A DNA stretch of 64,000 nt from Polaribacter septentrionalilitoris. Its GTDB lineage: Bacteria; Bacteroidota; Bacteroidia; Flavobacteriales; Flavobacteriaceae. The stretch spans positions 43,621-107,620 of the forward strand of contig NZ_VRMJ01000004.1 in the NCBI RefSeq assembly GCF_009832745.1, given 5' to 3'. Shown here piece after piece: positions 26,383 to 35,504 of this stretch. A program made the position numbers and the translations under genes. Below the pieces are notes generated by a model. It saw only the letters and a list, made by a program, of their open reading frames with translations. It had not been told where the DNA came from and did no database searches. Each line of letters opens with the position of its first letter. Within the stretch, counting starts at the first letter, position 1.

Positions 26383-26390
26383 CAAAGTTA
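26383..26390 (-). promoter_or_regulatory. -7 element of paralog A
   Basis: TAACTTTG on the minus strand matches TAnnTTTG and sits in the same local context (CACTGCAAAG on the plus strand) as the -7 box of paralog B at 27237-27230. Confidence 0.45.
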
Positions 26391-26541
26391 TATACAGAAT
26401 CAAGTTTTAAAAACAACAGAATTGGTAACTTTATATGTTATTTTAATCAGTTAACTAATTGTTAACACAGTGTTAGGTTAATATAGAATATATTGAAGTT
26501 AAAAATATATACTGTGCATGCATAATAATTTTTATTACAAA

Positions 26542-26573
26542 AAAAAAGCGAGTCAATTAAGACTCGCTTTTGT
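26542..26573. terminator. Bidirectional terminator, identical copy 2
   Basis: AAAGCGAGTC (26545-26554), AATTAA, GACTCGCTTTT (26561-26571). It is identical over 32 nt to the terminator at 25688-25719 and lies 39 nt after the paralog B stop, as copy 1 lies 49 nt after the paralog A stop. Confidence 0.8.
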
Positions 26574-26611
26574 CAAACGTACCAATAGTTCGACGAAACA
26601 ATTAACTAAAT

Positions 26612-27205
26612 TTATTTTCTAAATCTTTTAGTATAATATCTGCTGTTCGAGTTTATTACAATTGTGTAATCTCCAGATTTACTATCAGAAAGTTTGTATG
26701 CTCTTTTTAAAATTTCATTTCCATTTCCTTTTAAAGTTTCAGATAATACAATTTCATCATTATAATATATGTCAACTTCAAGAGGTTTGTCATTAAATTC
26801 AATTTTAGAAACATAAATAAGGTTTCCTTCAGATCTAATAACAGGTTTAAATATTTTTTCTGAATTTGAATCAAAAAATGTAACCAAGCCATTTTTTACT
26901 TCAAAGTTTTTTATTTCAATTTCAAAATCTTTTACTAATTCAGCACTATAGTTTCCATTTTCTAAAGCTGATAAATTAAATATCTTAGAGAATGTCCCAG
27001 ATTTCTTAACTTCTTTTTTGTAAACTACTTCACCGTTATCATTCTTGATATTTAAAATGTGACCTTCTTTTACATTTTTAAATTCTACTTTAACAGTATT
27101 TTTACCAACTGTTGTTTCTGTAGTGTTTGTTTTGTTGTTTGCGTAACTAACTAATGTTCCAAACATTAAAGCCACTACTGCGAAATTCTTAATCGTTTTT
27201 TTCAT
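26612..27205 (-). CDS. Secreted protein of unknown function, paralog B (tandem pair)
   Basis: A 197-residue protein with signal peptide MKKTIKNFAVVALMFGTLVS and the same two-segment layout as paralog A (KVEFKNVKEGHILNIKNDNG, FNLSALENGNYSAELVKD, FKPVIRSEGNLIYVSKIEF). The two differ at many positions but keep nearly the same length, signal-peptide core (ALMFGTL) and C-terminal strand order, so this is an established tandem duplication that includes the terminator. It is divergent from the AraC regulator gene, whose product could be its regulator (inference). Confidence 0.75.
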   Translation of the reverse strand: MKKTIKNFAVVALMFGTLVSYANNKTNTTETTVGKNTVKVEFKNVKEGHILNIKNDNGEVVYKKEVKKSGTFSKIFNLSALENGNYSAELVKDFEIEIKNFEVKNGLVTFFDSNSEKIFKPVIRSEGNLIYVSKIEFNDKPLEVDIYYNDEIVLSETLKGNGNEILKRAYKLSDSKSGDYTIVINSNSRYYTKRFRK

Positions 27206-27229
27206 TTTTATTGATGATTAAATCCACTG

Positions 27230-27237
27230 CAAAGATA
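27230..27237 (-). promoter_or_regulatory. -7 element of paralog B
   Basis: TATCTTTG on the minus strand matches TAnnTTTG, followed by the same CAGTG bases as paralog A. Confidence 0.45.
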
Positions 27238-27409
27238 GAATGGAACTAAAGTTTTGAAAACATCAATATTGGCTACTTTGTATACTAAATTATCTGTTAT
27301 ATTAATGTTAAATTATTAAAATGTTAATTTAGTATATAAGTTTGGTAATTTTATGTATTTTATCAATATATTGTATCGTAATTTTGTTAAACAATTAGAT
27401 ATAATATAT

Positions 27410-28285
27410 ATGAAGAATGTTAAACCAACTTTAGAAAAAATAAGTCCAGATTTTGGAAGTTCTATATTGGTCAAAAAACATACAGAATTCTTAAAAGAAA
27501 TTAAAGCTTTTTGGCATTTTCACCCAGAAATAGAATTAGTATACGTAAATAAAGGTAAAGGAAAGAGGCATATAGGTAATCATTTGTCTTACTTTAATAA
27601 TAGTCAATTGTTGTTAATAGGTTCTAATTTACCTCATAATGGTTTTACAGACAGACTTACCACAAATGGTTCAGAAACATTAATACAATTTAAACCTGAG
27701 TTTTTAGGAGAAAACTTTTTTTCTGCACCAGAGATGAAACCGATCAGTATTTTATTTGAAAAAGCAAAAAAAGGAATCTTATTTGGTATTGAAACCAAAA
27801 AGAAACTTGGTCCAAAAATTGAAAAAATTGCCGAGAAAAAAGGTTTTAAGCAAATTTTAATCTTATTAGAGATTTTACACACACTCTCAAAATCTGAAGA
27901 CTATACAATATTAAATGCTGATGGTTTTGCTTTTGAAACGCAACCACAAGACAGTAGTAAGATTGATATTATTTTTAAGCATATTAATGATAATTTTAAT
28001 CAGCATATAAGTCTAGACGAGATTGCAGATTTAGTTAGTATGACTGTTCCTGCATTTTGTCGTTTTTTTAAAAAAACAACCGGAAAAACATTTACAAAAT
28101 TAGTAAATGAATACAGAGTTGTTCATGCAACTAAGCTATTAGCAGAGAGTCAAACAAGTATTACAGATATTTGTTTTGAATGTGGTTTTAATAATTTCTC
28201 TCACTTTAATAAACTGTTTAAAGAGTTTACAGGTAAATCAGCTTCAAAATATAGAAGTGAAATGATGAATTTAATTCAACAATAA
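27410..28285 (+). CDS. AraC family transcriptional regulator
   Basis: A 291-residue regulator. The N-terminal cupin-like sensing domain (about 15-95) has FWHFHPEIELVYVNKGKGKRH and SNLPHNGFTD. The C-terminal double helix-turn-helix (about 190-285) has ISLDEIADLVSMTVPAFCRF and SITDICFECGFNNFSHFNKL. The frame is open 19 codons upstream, but those residues do not fit the family; the ATG at 27410 begins MKNVKPTLEKI, and a -7 box TAATTTTG (27379-27386) sits before it. Such cupin-AraC proteins usually sense small molecules, often carbohydrates. The ligand is unknown. Confidence 0.9.
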   Translation: MKNVKPTLEKISPDFGSSILVKKHTEFLKEIKAFWHFHPEIELVYVNKGKGKRHIGNHLSYFNNSQLLLIGSNLPHNGFTDRLTTNGSETLIQFKPEFLGENFFSAPEMKPISILFEKAKKGILFGIETKKKLGPKIEKIAEKKGFKQILILLEILHTLSKSEDYTILNADGFAFETQPQDSSKIDIIFKHINDNFNQHISLDEIADLVSMTVPAFCRFFKKTTGKTFTKLVNEYRVVHATKLLAESQTSITDICFECGFNNFSHFNKLFKEFTGKSASKYRSEMMNLIQQ

Positions 28286-28286
28286 A

Positions 28287-28460
28287 ATGAGTTCACAGAT
28301 AGATAAAGCTATAGAGTATTATACTTTTAAAAGTAATGAGTTGCTAAATTTTGTGAACTCTAATAGTAATTTATCTGTGGATAAAATTATTGAGTGCGGA
28401 TCAGAATTAGCAGTTTTAGAAAATAAAATTACAGCCTTAGAAGTAGCGAAAGAAAATTAG
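28287..28460 (+). CDS. 57-residue hypothetical protein
   Basis: The ATG at 28287, one base after the AraC stop, opens a 57-codon frame: MSSQIDKAIEYYTFKSNELL, then NFVNSNSNLSVDKIIECGSE and a helical C-terminal LAVLENKITALEVAKEN. It is predicted to be soluble and largely helical, with no signal peptide. Its stop abuts, with zero bases between, the stop of the convergent HD-domain gene. The tight coupling supports it being a real gene of the araC transcript. The function is unknown. Confidence 0.6.
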   Translation: MSSQIDKAIEYYTFKSNELLNFVNSNSNLSVDKIIECGSELAVLENKITALEVAKEN

Positions 28461-29120
28461 TTATTTAACACCATTCCATTCATTATAAAACTGTTTTAGA
28501 AAACCTTCCATATAGCTATGTCTTTGATTAGCTATTCGTTTTCCGGTTTTGGTGTTCATTTTATCTTTTAAAAGCAGAAGTTTTTCATAAAAGTGATTGA
28601 TAGTTGGCGCAGTAGAATTTTTATATTCCTCTTTTGTCATATTTAAATTCGGTAATATTGATGGATCGTACAAAGGTCTATTTTTAAAACCTCCATAATT
28701 TAAACATCTAGCAATTCCAATAGCACCAATTGCATCAAGTCTATCAGCATCTTGCACAACCTCTAATTCTATTGAGGTAAATTTTTCACCTTTTTTTTCT
28801 AAAGAATTCTTAAAAGAAACGTTTTTAACGATTTTTACCACATGCTTTCCTATTTCTTTTGGAACTTTTTGAGAAATCAAAAATGCTTTCGCTTTTTTTG
28901 GACCAATTTTTTCATCTCCGTTATGAAACTTTGGATCAGCAATATCATGTAACAATGCCGCTAAAGAAACCACAAAAACATCAACCTTTTCTTCTCTAGA
29001 AATTAAAATGGCATTTCTAAAAACACGTTCTATATGAAACCAGTCATGACCACCTTCAGCATTTTTCAATTCCTCTTTAACAAATTCTATGGTGTTCTCT
29101 ATGATTTTTTCTTGGTTCAT
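28461..29120 (-). CDS. HD domain-containing metal-dependent phosphohydrolase
   Basis: A 219-residue cytosolic protein with HD-domain metal ligands: GGHDWFHIERVFRNA near residue 20, the HD pair in ALLHDIADPKFHNGDE, and the distal Asp in EVVQDADRLDAIGAIGIARC. It resembles YedJ/YpgQ-type HD hydrolases that act on nucleotides or related phosphates; the true substrate is unknown. It shares a strand with the small membrane protein gene 2 nt upstream and is probably translated from the same message. Confidence 0.9.
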   Translation of the reverse strand: MNQEKIIENTIEFVKEELKNAEGGHDWFHIERVFRNAILISREEKVDVFVVSLAALLHDIADPKFHNGDEKIGPKKAKAFLISQKVPKEIGKHVVKIVKNVSFKNSLEKKGEKFTSIELEVVQDADRLDAIGAIGIARCLNYGGFKNRPLYDPSILPNLNMTKEEYKNSTAPTINHFYEKLLLLKDKMNTKTGKRIANQRHSYMEGFLKQFYNEWNGVK

Positions 29121-29122
29121 TC

Positions 29123-29362
29123 CTAATTTCTCGTTTTTAATTCCTTTTTTATTTTTTTCAACTCAATTAGCATAATCACTTCCATCGGAATAAAAAATAA
29201 AGGCAAAAAGGTTTGAAAAGAAATTCCATTTTTAATAGTGGTGAAAATTGCAAAAACAATCATCAATAAAACAATAAAACCGTGAACTATTGCTCCTGTT
29301 TTTTGTTTTTTTAATTTTTTTAAAAGTTCTTCTTTGGTATATGTAGAAAATTGCGAAGCCAT
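29123..29362 (-). CDS. Small two-helix membrane protein of unknown function
   Basis: A 79-residue protein: an N-terminal charged helix (MASQFSTYTKEELLKKLKKQ), then two hydrophobic segments (about 23-42 and 50-67) and a basic tail. The open frame extends to a GTG at 29395, but that codon lies inside the hairpin of the upstream bacilliredoxin terminator, so the ATG at 29362 is preferred. It lies 2 nt upstream of the HD hydrolase gene and is probably co-transcribed with it. The family was not recognised. Confidence 0.65.
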   Translation of the reverse strand: MASQFSTYTKEELLKKLKKQKTGAIVHGFIVLLMIVFAIFTTIKNGISFQTFLPLFFIPMEVIMLIELKKIKKELKTRN

Positions 29363-29385
29363 ATGTTGATATGTTTTTTTAAATA

Positions 29386-29415
29386 ACAAATCCACGTAAA
29401 CTTACGTGGATTTGT
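29386..29415 (-). terminator. Intrinsic terminator of the bacilliredoxin gene
   Basis: AAATCCACGTA (29388-29398), loop AACT, TACGTGGATTT (29403-29413): an 11-bp perfect stem, followed on the minus strand by a T-rich but interrupted tail. Confidence 0.7.
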
Positions 29416-29451
29416 CTTAGTTCTTTGTTCAAAAACCTTTTTTGTAAGAGA

Positions 29452-29862
29452 TTAACAATACTCTTCGTAAGCTTGTGCTAAGTTTTGAGCAATCATTTGT
29501 GCAGATCTTCCTTCTATATGATGACGTTCTAGCATATGTACTAAATTACCATCTTTAAACAAAGCCATTGCTGGAGAAGAAGGTGGAAACGGAATCATAA
29601 ATTCTCGAGCTTTTTGTGTAGATTCTTTCTCAACACCTGCAAAAACAGTAGTTAAGTTATCTGGAGTTTTATCTGCACCTAAAGAAGCTATAGCTCCTGG
29701 TCTTGCAGTACCTGCAGCACATCCACAAACAGAATTCACAACTACTAGAGTTGTACCTTCTTTTGCCATTGCTTTCTCAACATCTTCACTTGTATATAAT
29801 GCTTCAAAACCAGCGTTAATTAACTCATCACGCATTGGTTTTACTAATTCTTCTGGATACAT
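29452..29862 (-). CDS. BrxA/BrxB family bacilliredoxin
   Basis: A 136-residue thioredoxin-fold protein with the bacilliredoxin CGC active site (Cys46-Gly-Cys48 in NSVCGCAAGTARPG), MYPEELVKPMRDELINAGFE at the N terminus and FKDGNLVHMLERHHIEGR near the end. In Bacillus these proteins remove bacillithiol from S-bacillithiolated proteins. Flavobacteria commonly carry a homolog, so a role in low-molecular-weight thiol redox repair is likely. It is followed by its own terminator. Confidence 0.92.
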   Translation of the reverse strand: MYPEELVKPMRDELINAGFEALYTSEDVEKAMAKEGTTLVVVNSVCGCAAGTARPGAIASLGADKTPDNLTTVFAGVEKESTQKAREFMIPFPPSSPAMALFKDGNLVHMLERHHIEGRSAQMIAQNLAQAYEEYC

Positions 29863-29995
29863 AATTTTTAACTATTTAGTTTGCAAATATAAAAACAAAT
29901 CTAACAGATTTCAAGTTACAGAACATACTTATTTCAATAGATATATCAATAAAATTGATATGTAACAAATGCCTTTAAAAAGCTACCTATTTATG

Positions 29996-30003
29996 TATAT
30001 TTG
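29996..30003 (+). promoter_or_regulatory. -7 element of the TerB/DnaJ gene
   Basis: TATATTTG, a perfect TAnnTTTG match, 16 nt before the ATG at 30020. No clear -33 element. Confidence 0.5.
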
Positions 30004-30019
30004 AAAAAAATTAAAGAAT

Positions 30020-30778
30020 ATGGGAAATTTTACCAAGTGGCTGGGAGCTGGATTAGGGTTTAGTTTTGGAGGTCCTATTGGTGCAGCAATTGGTTTTGCT
30101 ATTGGTAGTTTTGTAGATGGTTTTTCTGATGATGATTTAAAAGAAGAGCAAGAAGAATATCAACGTAGCGTAAAAGGTGCAGAAAGAAATAGAAATACAC
30201 AATCTGGCGATTTTGAAATGAGCCTATTAGTGTTGGCTTCTATTGTAATAAAATCTGATGGAAAAGTTGACCAAAGAGAATTAGATTACGTACGTGCCCA
30301 ATTTGTGAGTATGTATGGTAAACAAAGAGCCAATAATGCTTTCAAGCTTTTTAATGGAATTATAAAAAAGAAAGTTTCTGCACGTCAAGTTTGTATTCAA
30401 ATTAGACAAAATATGTCTCATGCTTCTCGATTACAGTTGGTGCATTTTCTTTTTGGTATTGCTAAAGCAGATGAATTTGTAACAGAAATAGAGGTAGAAG
30501 AAATTAGAAAAATTTCTAGTTATCTATACATTAATCAAAGAGACTTCGAATCCATAAAAGCAATGTTTTTTGATGCTTCAGATAATGCATACAAAATTCT
30601 AGAAATAGAAAAATCAGCTTCAAACTCAGAACTAAAAAGTGCCTATCGAAAAATGGTAAAAAAATACCACCCAGATAAGTTAAGAGATTTAGGAGAGGAG
30701 CATTTGAAAGGTGCAAAAGACAAATTTCAAAGCATTCAAAATGCTTACGAAAAAATAAAAAATGAAAGAGGTTTATAA
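30020..30778 (+). CDS. TerB and DnaJ domain co-chaperone (DjlA-like)
   Basis: A 252-residue protein: a Gly-rich hydrophobic N terminus (GAGLGFSFGGPIGAAIGFAI), a TerB-like helical domain (about 60-175; MSLLVLASIVIKSDGKVDQRE) and a C-terminal J domain with the Hsp70-activating HPD tripeptide at 217-219 (KKYHPDKLRDLG). This is the DjlA architecture, a membrane-linked DnaK co-chaperone; the N-terminal hydrophobic stretch may anchor it. It precedes the FAD oxidoreductase by 8 nt. Confidence 0.9.
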   Translation: MGNFTKWLGAGLGFSFGGPIGAAIGFAIGSFVDGFSDDDLKEEQEEYQRSVKGAERNRNTQSGDFEMSLLVLASIVIKSDGKVDQRELDYVRAQFVSMYGKQRANNAFKLFNGIIKKKVSARQVCIQIRQNMSHASRLQLVHFLFGIAKADEFVTEIEVEEIRKISSYLYINQRDFESIKAMFFDASDNAYKILEIEKSASNSELKSAYRKMVKKYHPDKLRDLGEEHLKGAKDKFQSIQNAYEKIKNERGL

Positions 30779-30786
30779 AATTAGTA

Positions 30787-32002
30787 ATGGAAGAATTTGA
30801 TGTAGTTGTTATAGGTGGAGGACCAGCAGGAGGTCAAACAAGTAGAACCTTAGCTAAAAAAGGATTAAAAGTAGCATTAGTTGAGAAGTATAAAAGTTTT
30901 GCATTAAACAATTTTTCTAGTGCAGGTATGACTTTAGAACCGTTAGAAGAATTTGATATTCCAGAAAGTTGTGTTGGTGCTTATTGGTCAGATTTAGAGA
31001 TTCAATGTACAAAAAAGGCTTATTTATGGAAAGGAGATTCAGTTAAAGGTGTTGTTTTAAATTTTCAAAAACTAAAAGAATTTTTAGCTAATGAAACTAA
31101 GAAATTTGGAGGTAAAGTTTTTATGGGGCATCGCTATGAAAGTAAAAATAATGTTGAGGATGGTGTTATTGTAACTTTGTCAACATCGTCTAAAGAATCC
31201 ATCAAAATTAAAACGAAACTCTTGGTAGATGCTACTGGTCCACTGAGAAAAGTGATGTATGATGCAGACGAACAACAGCCAGAAATGGTATTAGGAAGCG
31301 GAACAGAATATGAAATTGAAGTTTCGCAAGAAATCTATGACAATTACAAAGATAAATTACTTTTTTTTCCTAGGTCATAAGTGGGCTATTAAAGGGTATT
31401 CTTGGATTTTTCCTATGGAAAATAAAATTTTAAAAGTTGGTGCAGGTAAAACACACATTAAATCTAAAGATCAAGAAAAGACCAACCAAACCACAAAAAA
31501 AATTACAGAAAAAATTATTGATGAATACCTTAAAGCCAAAGAATATAAAATTATCGATAAACATGGCGGTATCATAAGATATAGCATTGGCTTAAAGGAT
31601 AAATTTTATCATAATAAAGTTGTTGCTGTTGGCGATGCTGTTTCAGCTATAAATCCTAGAGGTGGAGAAGGTATTCGATATGCAATGCAAACAGCAGAGT
31701 TAGCTTCTAAATATATCTGTAAATACATAACTACCGGAGAAAATAATTTTGATGAGTATCAGAAAAAATGGAGAAGAAAAAAACTTTTAAAGTGGAAGTT
31801 AAGTGAATACTCAGGAAGAAGAATGTATAGCAGATATACAGATATTCAAGTAGAGAATAGATTGCAATTTTTTCACAAAAATTTCTCTACAGAAGATATG
31901 ATTCAGAGCTTATTCAATTTTAAATACAATAAAATTTTTGCCAGAGTTTTTCAGTATGGTTTCCTTAAATTATCATTCTTATTTAAAAAAGAGAAGTTTT
32001 AG
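30787..32002 (+). pseudogene. FAD-dependent oxidoreductase, geranylgeranyl reductase family, split by a frameshift
   Basis: Two overlapping frames (30787-31380 and 31310-32002) encode halves of one flavoprotein of about 404 residues. The first half has the FAD dinucleotide fold VVVIGGGPAGGQTSRTLAKK and a substrate-domain start. The second has GHKWAIKGYSWIFPM and the second FAD motif VVAVGDAVSAINPRGGEGIR. The break lies in an 8-T run at 31361-31368. Removing one T restores the reading KLLFFLGHKW with no other change. The rest is uneroded, so the gene is either recently inactivated, subject to slippage, or affected by a homopolymer sequencing error. Confidence 0.85.
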
Positions 32003-32092
32003 TTAACGCAAACTCTTTAATTTATAAGCTTTTCACACTATAAAATTTCAAGAAATTCCTTAATTTCGCATCCTTATTAGAAAAGACTAAAA

Positions 32093-35000
32093 ATGAGCGT
32101 TAAATTTCCTGAATATAAAGGACTTGACTTACCAAAAGTTGCAGACGAAATCTTAAATTATTGGGAGGAAAATAACATCTTTGAAAAAAGTGTTACTACC
32201 AGAGAAGGAGCAAAACCTTATGTGTTTTTTGAAGGACCTCCTTCTGCAAATGGTTTACCTGGTGTCCACCACGTTTTAGCAAGAGCGATTAAAGATATTT
32301 TTCCTCGTTATAAAACGATGAAAGGCTATCAAGTAAAGCGTAAAGCAGGGTGGGATACTCACGGATTGCCAATAGAATTAGGTGTTGAGAAAGAATTAGG
32401 AATTACCAAAGAAGATATTGGAAAGAAAATTTCTGTAGAAGAATACAATGCAGCTTGTAGAAAAGCAGTAATGCGTTACACAGATATTTGGAATGATTTA
32501 ACTCAGAAAATGGGTTATTGGGTAGATATGGATGATCCATATATTACCTATGAACCTAAATATATGGAGACTGTTTGGTGGTTGTTAAAACAGATTTACA
32601 ATAAAGAGTTACTGTATAAAGGATATACCATTCAGCCTTATTCACCAAAAGCAGGAACAGGTTTAAGTTCTCACGAATTAAATCAACCAGGAACCTACCA
32701 AGATGTTACAGATACCACTATTGTAGCACAATTTAAAGCAATAGAAAATACCTTACCAGAATTTCTTAAAAAATTCGATAATTTAAATTTTATCGCTTGG
32801 ACAACTACTCCTTGGACATTGCCAAGTAATACAGCGTTAACGGTTGGTCCAAAGATAGATTATGTTGTTGTTGCAACATATAATCAATATACTTTTGAGC
32901 CAATTCACGTTATTTTGGCTAAGAATTTAGTAGACAAACAATTTGCAGGAAAAAACAATGTACTTACTGAATCTGTAGAAGAATTAAGTGCTTACAATAA
33001 AGGCGATAAAAAAATTCCATATTTAATTTGTACAGAATGTAAAGGAACAGATTTAGTAGGGATTAAATATGAGCAAATCCTAGATTATGTATTGCCAAAC
33101 GATAATCCTCAAGATGCATTTAGAGTTATTGCTGGTGATTTTGTAACAACAGAAGACGGAACAGGAATTGTACATACGGCACCAACTTTTGGAGCAGATG
33201 ATGCTTTGGTTGCCAAACAAGCTACTCCAGAAATTCCGCCAATGTTGGTAAAAGACGAGAACGATAATTTAGTTCCGTTAGTAGATTTACAAGGTAAATT
33301 TAGACCAGAAGTTACTGAGTTTGCAGGGAAATATGTAAAAAATGAGTATTATACTGATGGTGAAGCTCCAGAAAAATCTGTAGATGTAGAAATTGCCATC
33401 AAATTAAAAACAGAAAACAAAGCCTTTAAAGTAGAGAAGTACAAACACAGTTACCCTAATTGTTGGAGAACAGACAAACCAATTTTGTATTATCCATTAG
33501 ATTCTTGGTTCATTAAAGTAACAGAAGTAAAAGACAAAATGCATAGTCTAAACAAGACCATCAACTGGAAACCAAAATCAACTGGTGAAGGTCGTTTTGG
33601 AAACTGGTTGGCAAATGCAAACGATTGGAACCTATCACGTTCTCGTTATTGGGGAATTCCATTACCAATTTGGAGAACAGAAGATGGTAAAGAACAAATT
33701 TGTATTGGTTCTGTAGAAGAATTGAAAATAGAAATGCAAAAAGCTGTAGAAGCTGGTGTTTTAGAAGCGGATATTTTTGCTGATTTTCAAGTAGGCGATA
33801 ACTCAGATGAAAACTATGCAAAGATTGATTTGCATAAAAATATTGTGGATGAAATTACATTAGTTTCTCCATCAGGAGAACCCATGAAACGTGAGTCAGA
33901 CTTAATTGATGTTTGGTTCGATTCTGGATCTATGCCTTATGCACAGTGGCATTATCCTTTTGAAAATAAAGAAAAAATCGATGGTAATACATCATATCCA
34001 GCAGATTTTATTGCAGAAGGTGTAGACCAAACACGTGGTTGGTTTTATACATTACACGCAATTGCAACAATGGTTTTTGATTCTGTTGCGTATAAAAACG
34101 TAGTTTCAAACGGATTAGTGCTAGACAAAAACGGACAAAAAATGTCCAAACGTCTAGGAAATGCAGTAGATCCTTTTGAAACTTTAGGGAAATATGGTGC
34201 AGACGCTACGCGTTGGTACATGATAGGAAATGCAAATCCTTGGGATAATTTAAAATTTGATGTGGATGGAATAGAAGAGGTAAAACGTAAGTTCTTTGGA
34301 ACCTTGTATAATACCTATTCATTCTTCTCTTTATATACTAATATTGATGGTTTTTCTTACGATGAAGCAGATATTCCTTTAGCAGAAAGACCAGAATTAG
34401 ACAGATGGATTCTATCAGAATTACATACATTAATCCATAAAGTTGATAAATTCTACGCAGATTATGAGCCAACAAGGGCTGCAAGAGCAATATCAGATTT
34501 TACACAAGAATATTTAAGTAACTGGTATGTGCGTTTAAGTAGAAGACGTTTTTGGAAAGGCGATTATCAAGCAGATAAAATTTCTGCCTACCAAACTTTA
34601 TATACATGTATGTTAACTATCGCAAAACTAGGTGCACCAATTGCTCCGTTTTTTATGGATAGATTGTATCAAGATTTAAATGCTGTTACCAAAAAAGAAA
34701 CTTCAGAAAGCATTCACTTATCAGAATTTCCAAAGTTTGATGCCTCTTTTGTAAACAAGAGTTTAGAGCGTAAAATGGAGAATGCACAAATCATATCGTC
34801 TTTAGTGTTATCATTAAGAGCTAAAGAAAAGATTAAAGTGCGTCAACCTTTACAAAAAATTATGATTCCTGTTGATAATCAACAACAAAAGGAAGAAATT
34901 TTAGCAGTAGCTAATTTGATAAAACACGAGGTAAACATCAAAGAAATACAATTGATGGAAGATGCTTCAGATATTTTAATTAAGCAAATAAAACCTAATT

Positions 35001-35500
35001 TTAAGACTCTTGGACCAAAATTTGGTAAGGAGATGCGTTTTATAGCAGCAGCAGTTGGTAAGTTTACCAAAGAAGATATTAACAAAATTGAAAAAGTTGG
35101 CAACATTGCGCTTGACATTAATGGAAAAAACATTATTTTAGAACGCGCAGATGTAGAAATATCATCAAAAGATATTGAAGGCTGGTTAGTAGCCAATGAG
35201 GGCTCGTTAACAGTTGCTTTAGATGTTACGATTTCTGAAGATTTACGTAAAGAAGGAATTGCCAGAGAGTTGGTAAATAGAATTCAGAATGCACGTAAAG
35301 ACACAGGTTTAGAAGTAACAGATAGAATTAAGTTAACGATCTTAAATTATGAAAACTTACAGCAATCTATTACTGATAATAAAGAATACATTATGAGCGA
35401 AACTTTAACCAAAGATTTGGTTTTTGTAGACGAGTTAACTAATGGTACAGAGGTTGAATTTGATACCATTAAAAGTAAAATATTAATAGAAAAAATGTAA
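32093..35500 (+). CDS. ileS: Isoleucine--tRNA ligase
   Basis: A 1135-residue class I synthetase of the long (IleRS2-like) type. HIGH-type motif region GPPSANGLPGVHHVLARAIK; editing domain with TTTPWTLPSNTAL and GTGIVHTAPTFGADD; WFDSGSMPYAQWHYP; KMSKR in GQKMSKRLGNAVDP; then the anticodon-binding region and an extended C-terminal domain. It is followed 4 nt later by the DksA/TraR-like gene, a conserved flavobacterial pairing. A TAATTTCG near-match to the -7 element lies at 32061-32068. Confidence 0.97.
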   Translation: MSVKFPEYKGLDLPKVADEILNYWEENNIFEKSVTTREGAKPYVFFEGPPSANGLPGVHHVLARAIKDIFPRYKTMKGYQVKRKAGWDTHGLPIELGVEKELGITKEDIGKKISVEEYNAACRKAVMRYTDIWNDLTQKMGYWVDMDDPYITYEPKYMETVWWLLKQIYNKELLYKGYTIQPYSPKAGTGLSSHELNQPGTYQDVTDTTIVAQFKAIENTLPEFLKKFDNLNFIAWTTTPWTLPSNTALTVGPKIDYVVVATYNQYTFEPIHVILAKNLVDKQFAGKNNVLTESVEELSAYNKGDKKIPYLICTECKGTDLVGIKYEQILDYVLPNDNPQDAFRVIAGDFVTTEDGTGIVHTAPTFGADDALVAKQATPEIPPMLVKDENDNLVPLVDLQGKFRPEVTEFAGKYVKNEYYTDGEAPEKSVDVEIAIKLKTENKAFKVEKYKHSYPNCWRTDKPILYYPLDSWFIKVTEVKDKMHSLNKTINWKPKSTGEGRFGNWLANANDWNLSRSRYWGIPLPIWRTEDGKEQICIGSVEELKIEMQKAVEAGVLEADIFADFQVGDNSDENYAKIDLHKNIVDEITLVSPSGEPMKRESDLIDVWFDSGSMPYAQWHYPFENKEKIDGNTSYPADFIAEGVDQTRGWFYTLHAIATMVFDSVAYKNVVSNGLVLDKNGQKMSKRLGNAVDPFETLGKYGADATRWYMIGNANPWDNLKFDVDGIEEVKRKFFGTLYNTYSFFSLYTNIDGFSYDEADIPLAERPELDRWILSELHTLIHKVDKFYADYEPTRAARAISDFTQEYLSNWYVRLSRRRFWKGDYQADKISAYQTLYTCMLTIAKLGAPIAPFFMDRLYQDLNAVTKKETSESIHLSEFPKFDASFVNKSLERKMENAQIISSLVLSLRAKEKIKVRQPLQKIMIPVDNQQQKEEILAVANLIKHEVNIKEIQLMEDASDILIKQIKPNFKTLGPKFGKEMRFIAAAVGKFTKEDINKIEKVGNIALDINGKNIILERADVEISSKDIEGWLVANEGSLTVALDVTISEDLRKEGIARELVNRIQNARKDTGLEVTDRIKLTILNYENLQQSITDNKEYIMSETLTKDLVFVDELTNGTEVEFDTIKSKILIEKM

Positions 35501-35504
35501 GATT

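Noticed and set aside
29363..29395. N-terminal extension of the small membrane protein to a GTG at 29395
   Set aside because: The GTG lies in the stem of the upstream gene's terminator; the ATG at 29362 gives a normal protein.
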